Below are positions 61,269-64,000 of a stretch of DNA of 64,000 nt, piece by piece. Where the stretch lies: the NCBI RefSeq assembly GCF_030651185.1, contig NZ_JAUSCJ010000031.1, positions 1-64,000 of the forward strand. The letters are read 5' to 3'. The notes under the pieces were generated by a model. The model had not been told where the DNA came from, made no database searches, and saw only the letters and a program-made list of their open reading frames with translations. This DNA is from Phenylobacterium sp. GTDB lineage: Bacteria > Pseudomonadota > Alphaproteobacteria > Caulobacterales > Caulobacteraceae. A program made the position numbers and the translations under genes. The first letter of the stretch is position 1. Each line of letters opens with the position of its first letter.

Positions 61269-61631
61269 CTATTGGGTGGCGGTCGCCCGGGCGCTCCACT
61301 GTACCCCGATGAAGGCGCCTTTCACCACCGGCAGCAGCGCCAGCGTCGCGGCGGTCACCAGGGACAGGGTGAAGGGCAGGACGAAGGCCAGGGGCGCCTG
61401 CCAGATGAACGGGAAGCAGAGCAGCGGGGCGACCACCAGGTGCCCCACCAGGACGATGGTGAGATAGGCCGGCCCGTCGTCGGCCCGGTAGGTTCCGTTG
61501 TCGTGACCGCAGGCCTCGCAGGTCGACTGCACCTTCAGATATCCTTGGAAGAGCGCGCCCTCCCCACAGTTGGGACAACGGCGTCGCAGGCCCCGCTTGA
61601 AGCCTTCGCTGGCGGACCGCTTGGCGTCCAT
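61269..61631 (-). CDS. DUF983 family membrane protein
   Basis: 120 aa. GFKRGLRRRCPNCGEGALFQGYLKVQSTCEACGHDN carries two CxxC zinc-type motifs; DDGPAYLTIVLVGHLVV and two hydrophobic helices follow. DUF983 proteins often sit with cytochrome c oxidase assembly genes; here a cytochrome c gene is downstream. ATG at 61631 is the family start. A perfect inverted repeat (ATCCCTCA/TGAGGGAT, 61640-61679) lies in its 5' region. Confidence 0.92.
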   Translation of the reverse strand: MDAKRSASEGFKRGLRRRCPNCGEGALFQGYLKVQSTCEACGHDNGTYRADDGPAYLTIVLVGHLVVAPLLCFPFIWQAPLAFVLPFTLSLVTAATLALLPVVKGAFIGVQWSARATATQ

Positions 61632-61786
61632 GTCGCTTGATCCCTCAAACCTCGCGTCCGTTCGGGGCGCATGAGGGATATAGGGCGCCAGCAATCTACA
61701 CTCAATGACAATTGCATGCATGATTAGCGACGCTCGGTCACAGAGGAGATCGACAAGATCCTTCTCTTGCGAGCCCCCTCGATGAC

Positions 61787-61809
61787 CCATACAATATTCA
61801 AATGTATGG
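61787..61809. promoter_or_regulatory. palindrome over the MocR ribosome binding site
   Basis: CCATACA/TGTATGG, perfect 7-bp arms with a 9-nt AT-rich spacer, ending at the GGAG Shine-Dalgarno of the MocR-type gene (start 61818). A likely autoregulatory operator. Confidence 0.6.
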
Positions 61810-61817
61810 AGATGAAC

Positions 61818-63191
61818 ATGAGCGATGATTGGCGCCCCGGCCTGGCGCGCGCCACGGGTCCGGTCTACCTGGCCATCGCCGACGCCATCGCCGCCGATCT
61901 CGACTCGGGACGGTTGGCGGCCGGCGCCCGGCTGCCGCCGCAGCGCACCCTGGCCCAGCGCCTGGGCATCGACTTCACCACCGTCAGCCGCGCCTATGCC
62001 GAGGCGCGGCGCCGGGGCCTGGTGGAGGGCCGGGTCGGCCAGGGCACCTATGTGCGGTCCGCCGAGCCCCCGGCCCCGCGCGCCGGTCCCGTCGACCTCA
62101 GCATGAACCTGCCCCCGCACTTCGAGGACGCCGCCCTCACCGCGCGCCTGTGGCGCGAGGCGGGCGAACTCCAGGCCACGGGTCTGGACCTGCTGCTGCG
62201 CTATCAGGAGGCGGGCGGCGCCCTGGCCGACCGGGAGGCCGGCGCCCTGTGGCTGAAGGACCGGCTACCGGACCTCGACCCCGAGCGCGTCACTGTCTGC
62301 CCCGGCGCCCAGAGCGCCCTGCTGGCGGTGATCGGAACCCTGGCGGCGCCGGGCGACGTCATCTGCGCCGAAACCCTGACCTATCCCGGCTTGAAGGCCC
62401 TGGCCGCCCAGCTTCGTGTGACCCTCATCGGTCTGGCCATGGACGCCGAGGGCATCCTGCCCGAGGCCTTCGATGCCGCCTGCCGCGAGCACCCGGTCAA
62501 GGCGCTGTGCTGCACGCCGACCCTGCAGAACCCCACCACCGCCACCATGTCCCTGGCCCGCCGCCAGGCCCTGGCGGCCATCGCCCGCGCCCACGCCGTC
62601 CCGATTGTCGAGGACGACGCCTATGGCCTGCTGCCTCAGGACTCTCCGCCGCCCCTGGCCGCGCTCGCTCCCGATCTCACCTTCCACATCGCGGGCCTGG
62701 CCAAGCACGTCTCCCCGGCCCTGCGGATCGCCTACCTCGTGGCGCCCGACAGCCGGTCCGGGGGTAAGGTCCGCGCCGCGATCCGGGCGACCGCGGCCAT
62801 GGCCTCGCCGCTCACCGCCGCCGTCGCCACGCGCTGGATCACCGGCGGGGCCGCCCATCAGGTCCGCGACGCCATCCGCGCCGAGGCCCGCGCCCGCCAG
62901 CGCCTGGCCGCCCGCCTTCTCCCGGCCCGGAGCTTCGCGGCCCATCCCGACGGCTTCCATCTGTGGCTGACCCTGCCCGCCGGCTGGACCCGGGGGGAGT
63001 TTGCGCTCCAGCTGCGCGCCAGCGGCCTGGGGGTGGTGGTCTCCGACGCCTTCGCCACCGCGCCCGGCCCGCCGGAAGCCGTCCGCGTCGGTCTCGGCGG
63101 CCCGGCCTCGCGGGCCCAGATCGAACGCGCGCTCACCGCCATCGCCGACACCCTGGACGGCGCCCCGCTGATGACCTCGGCGGCGGTTTAG
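61818..63191 (+). CDS. MocR/PdxR-type transcriptional regulator (GntR-aminotransferase fusion)
   Basis: 457 aa. The GntR winged helix is GPVYLAIADAIAADLDSGRLAAGARLPPQRTLAQRLGIDFTTVSRAYAEARRRGLVEGRVGQGTYV; after a linker comes a fold-type I aminotransferase domain with VCPGAQSALLAVIGTLAAPGDVICAETLTYPGLK, PIVEDDAYGLL and the PLP lysine in HIAGLAKHVSPALRIAYLVA. MocR regulators sense amino acids or PLP. ATG at 61818 has GGAG 7 nt upstream. Confidence 0.93.
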   Translation: MSDDWRPGLARATGPVYLAIADAIAADLDSGRLAAGARLPPQRTLAQRLGIDFTTVSRAYAEARRRGLVEGRVGQGTYVRSAEPPAPRAGPVDLSMNLPPHFEDAALTARLWREAGELQATGLDLLLRYQEAGGALADREAGALWLKDRLPDLDPERVTVCPGAQSALLAVIGTLAAPGDVICAETLTYPGLKALAAQLRVTLIGLAMDAEGILPEAFDAACREHPVKALCCTPTLQNPTTATMSLARRQALAAIARAHAVPIVEDDAYGLLPQDSPPPLAALAPDLTFHIAGLAKHVSPALRIAYLVAPDSRSGGKVRAAIRATAAMASPLTAAVATRWITGGAAHQVRDAIRAEARARQRLAARLLPARSFAAHPDGFHLWLTLPAGWTRGEFALQLRASGLGVVVSDAFATAPGPPEAVRVGLGGPASRAQIERALTAIADTLDGAPLMTSAAV

Positions 63192-64000
63192 ACCAGCCGC
63201 GTCACCACGGTGGAACTCTCGATGGGCAGGCCGCCGCCATAGGAGGCCAGACTGCGGCGTTCGACGCCGTAGCCCGCCCCCAGCACATCCTCCACGAAGG
63301 GCAGGGCCGGGGCATAGGCGAAGCGGCCGCCCACCTTCAGCGAGGCCAGGATGCGCCGGTAGGCCCGCGCATAGTCGTAGGCCAGGTCGTGGCCCGACAG
63401 GTGGTGGTGCAGGAAGTGCAGCGAGAACCCCAGGTGCGAGGTCACGGTCCCCCAGACGCTCCGCCCGAAGTCCTGGATGAGCCAGTCCCCCATCACCGTT
63501 CCCGGCGCCTGGGCGTCACGGTCCAGGCCCATGGCCTCGATGCCGGCGGCGCGCAGGTGCGCCACCAGGGCGCCGGTGGCGCCGCAGCCGACGTCCAGCA
63601 CGGGGGTCTCGACCCGGTCCAGGCCCAGCATGGCCAGTTGCAGGCCCGGCGAATACTCCGACTGCACCGTGTCGCGCAGGCGCGTCCCGAAGGCCACCCG
63701 CAGGGCCAGGGCGAGCCGCTTGTGATGCTCGGCGAACAGGTGCGGCATGCCGGCCTCGACCTCCGGCAGGGTGCGCGCCTCCGCCAGCAGCTCGGCGGTG
63801 TCGGCCATGGCCTGCACATAGACCTGCGCCAGCTCCGCCCGGGTCTGGGCGGTGGCATAGAGGAACTGGTTGTGGCGATGCAGCCAGCGCACCAGCTGGT
63901 CGGCCAGGTCGCCCGCCGCCGCGGCCTCCGCGAGCCAGGGCCCCAGCACCTCGCGGTACGCCCAGAGATAGGCCGGCAGATCGGCCTCGAGGGCGGTCAG
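63188..64000 (-). CDS. SAM-dependent methyltransferase-like protein (partial at right edge)
   Basis: The frame is open to the window end, so the N-terminus is missing; at least 270 aa. A helical part (LVRWLHRHNQFLYATAQTRAELAQVYVQAM) precedes the Rossmann methyltransferase core: VLDVGCGATGALVAHLRAAGIEAMGLDRDAQ, VTSHLGFSLHFLHHHL and ILASLKVGGRFAYAPALPFVEDVL. Substrate unknown. Convergent with the MocR gene, 4-nt overlap. Confidence 0.8.
   Translation of the reverse strand: MTALEADLPAYLWAYREVLGPWLAEAAAAGDLADQLVRWLHRHNQFLYATAQTRAELAQVYVQAMADTAELLAEARTLPEVEAGMPHLFAEHHKRLALALRVAFGTRLRDTVQSEYSPGLQLAMLGLDRVETPVLDVGCGATGALVAHLRAAGIEAMGLDRDAQAPGTVMGDWLIQDFGRSVWGTVTSHLGFSLHFLHHHLSGHDLAYDYARAYRRILASLKVGGRFAYAPALPFVEDVLGAGYGVERRSLASYGGGLPIESSTVVTRLV

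Noticed and set aside
1..64000. CRISPR array, prophage or conjugative element
   Set aside because: No regularly spaced repeats, cas, phage structural or transfer genes were seen; the only mobile-element trace is the IS5 remnant near 6 kb.

Overview
The window is a stretch of high-GC alphaproteobacterial chromosome. The gene content fits Caulobacterales (Phenylobacterium/Caulobacter-like): a SapC-family protein, an HfsJ-like WecG/TagA glycosyltransferase, a GT41 enzyme resembling flagellin glycosyltransferase FlmG, an Hpt-domain protein, and alphaproteobacterial REP-type palindromes. This placement is inference from families; no rRNA is present.

1-24.1 kb is a Wzx/Wzy-type polysaccharide locus read almost entirely on the minus strand. 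From its promoter-proximal end it holds an ExoY-like priming transferase, gmd and fcl (GDP-L-fucose), a WcaI-like glycosyltransferase, and a NusG/RfaH-type antiterminator. Next comes a visibly less GC-rich block with acyltransferases, flippase, methyltransferases, GT4 and GT2 glycosyltransferases, a Wzy-like polymerase, a WcaF-like acetyltransferase and galE. A nucleotide-sugar epimerase/decarboxylase starts at the left edge. Many junctions are 1-4 nt stop/start overlaps, so much of it is one translationally coupled operon. Between 5.3 and 6.3 kb is a graveyard: an acyltransferase and a glycosyltransferase remnant beside an IS5-type transposase remnant. Several genes in the variable block carry G7-G10 runs inside the reading frame, the longest (G10) near the start of a glycosyltransferase.

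24.5-32.1 kb is housekeeping: MoaB/CinA-like protein, sfsA, map, radC, SapC family, tRNA-Leu(UAA), the WecG/TagA transferase and DNA photolyase. 32.6-34.9 kb is a probable nitric-oxide/iron-sulfur response cluster: NsrR-like regulator, Nfu carrier, group III truncated haemoglobin, a small membrane protein and a 2Fe-2S ferredoxin, with an NsrR-like operator in the nfu/haemoglobin divergent promoter.

34.9-39.1 kb is a full counterpart of the E. coli yjfIJKLMC locus rearranged into two divergent operons (YjfI-PspA-YjfC leftward; DUF2491-DUF350-DUF1190 rightward). It is followed by a VapC/Phd-type toxin-antitoxin pair with an operator palindrome, two transglutaminase-like proteins and an N-formylglutamate amidohydrolase. 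42.3-45.9 kb is a four-gene operon (WbqC, sulfotransferase, DegT aminotransferase, PhyH dioxygenase) that looks devoted to modifying a surface glycan, next to the GT41 transferase.

48-64 kb holds metabolic and signalling genes: dienelactone hydrolase, Tat-exported class V aminotransferase, a GAF-PAS4 hybrid histidine kinase with a frameshifted response regulator behind it, MscS channel, GST, MFS transporter with a coupled ATP-grasp protein (apparent CTG start), lipoprotein, SRAP/YedK, orphan DUF1778 antitoxin, TrxC, Hpt protein, cytochrome c, DUF983, a MocR-type regulator with a palindrome over its ribosome binding site, and a truncated methyltransferase at the right edge. No CRISPR array, prophage or intact insertion sequence was seen.
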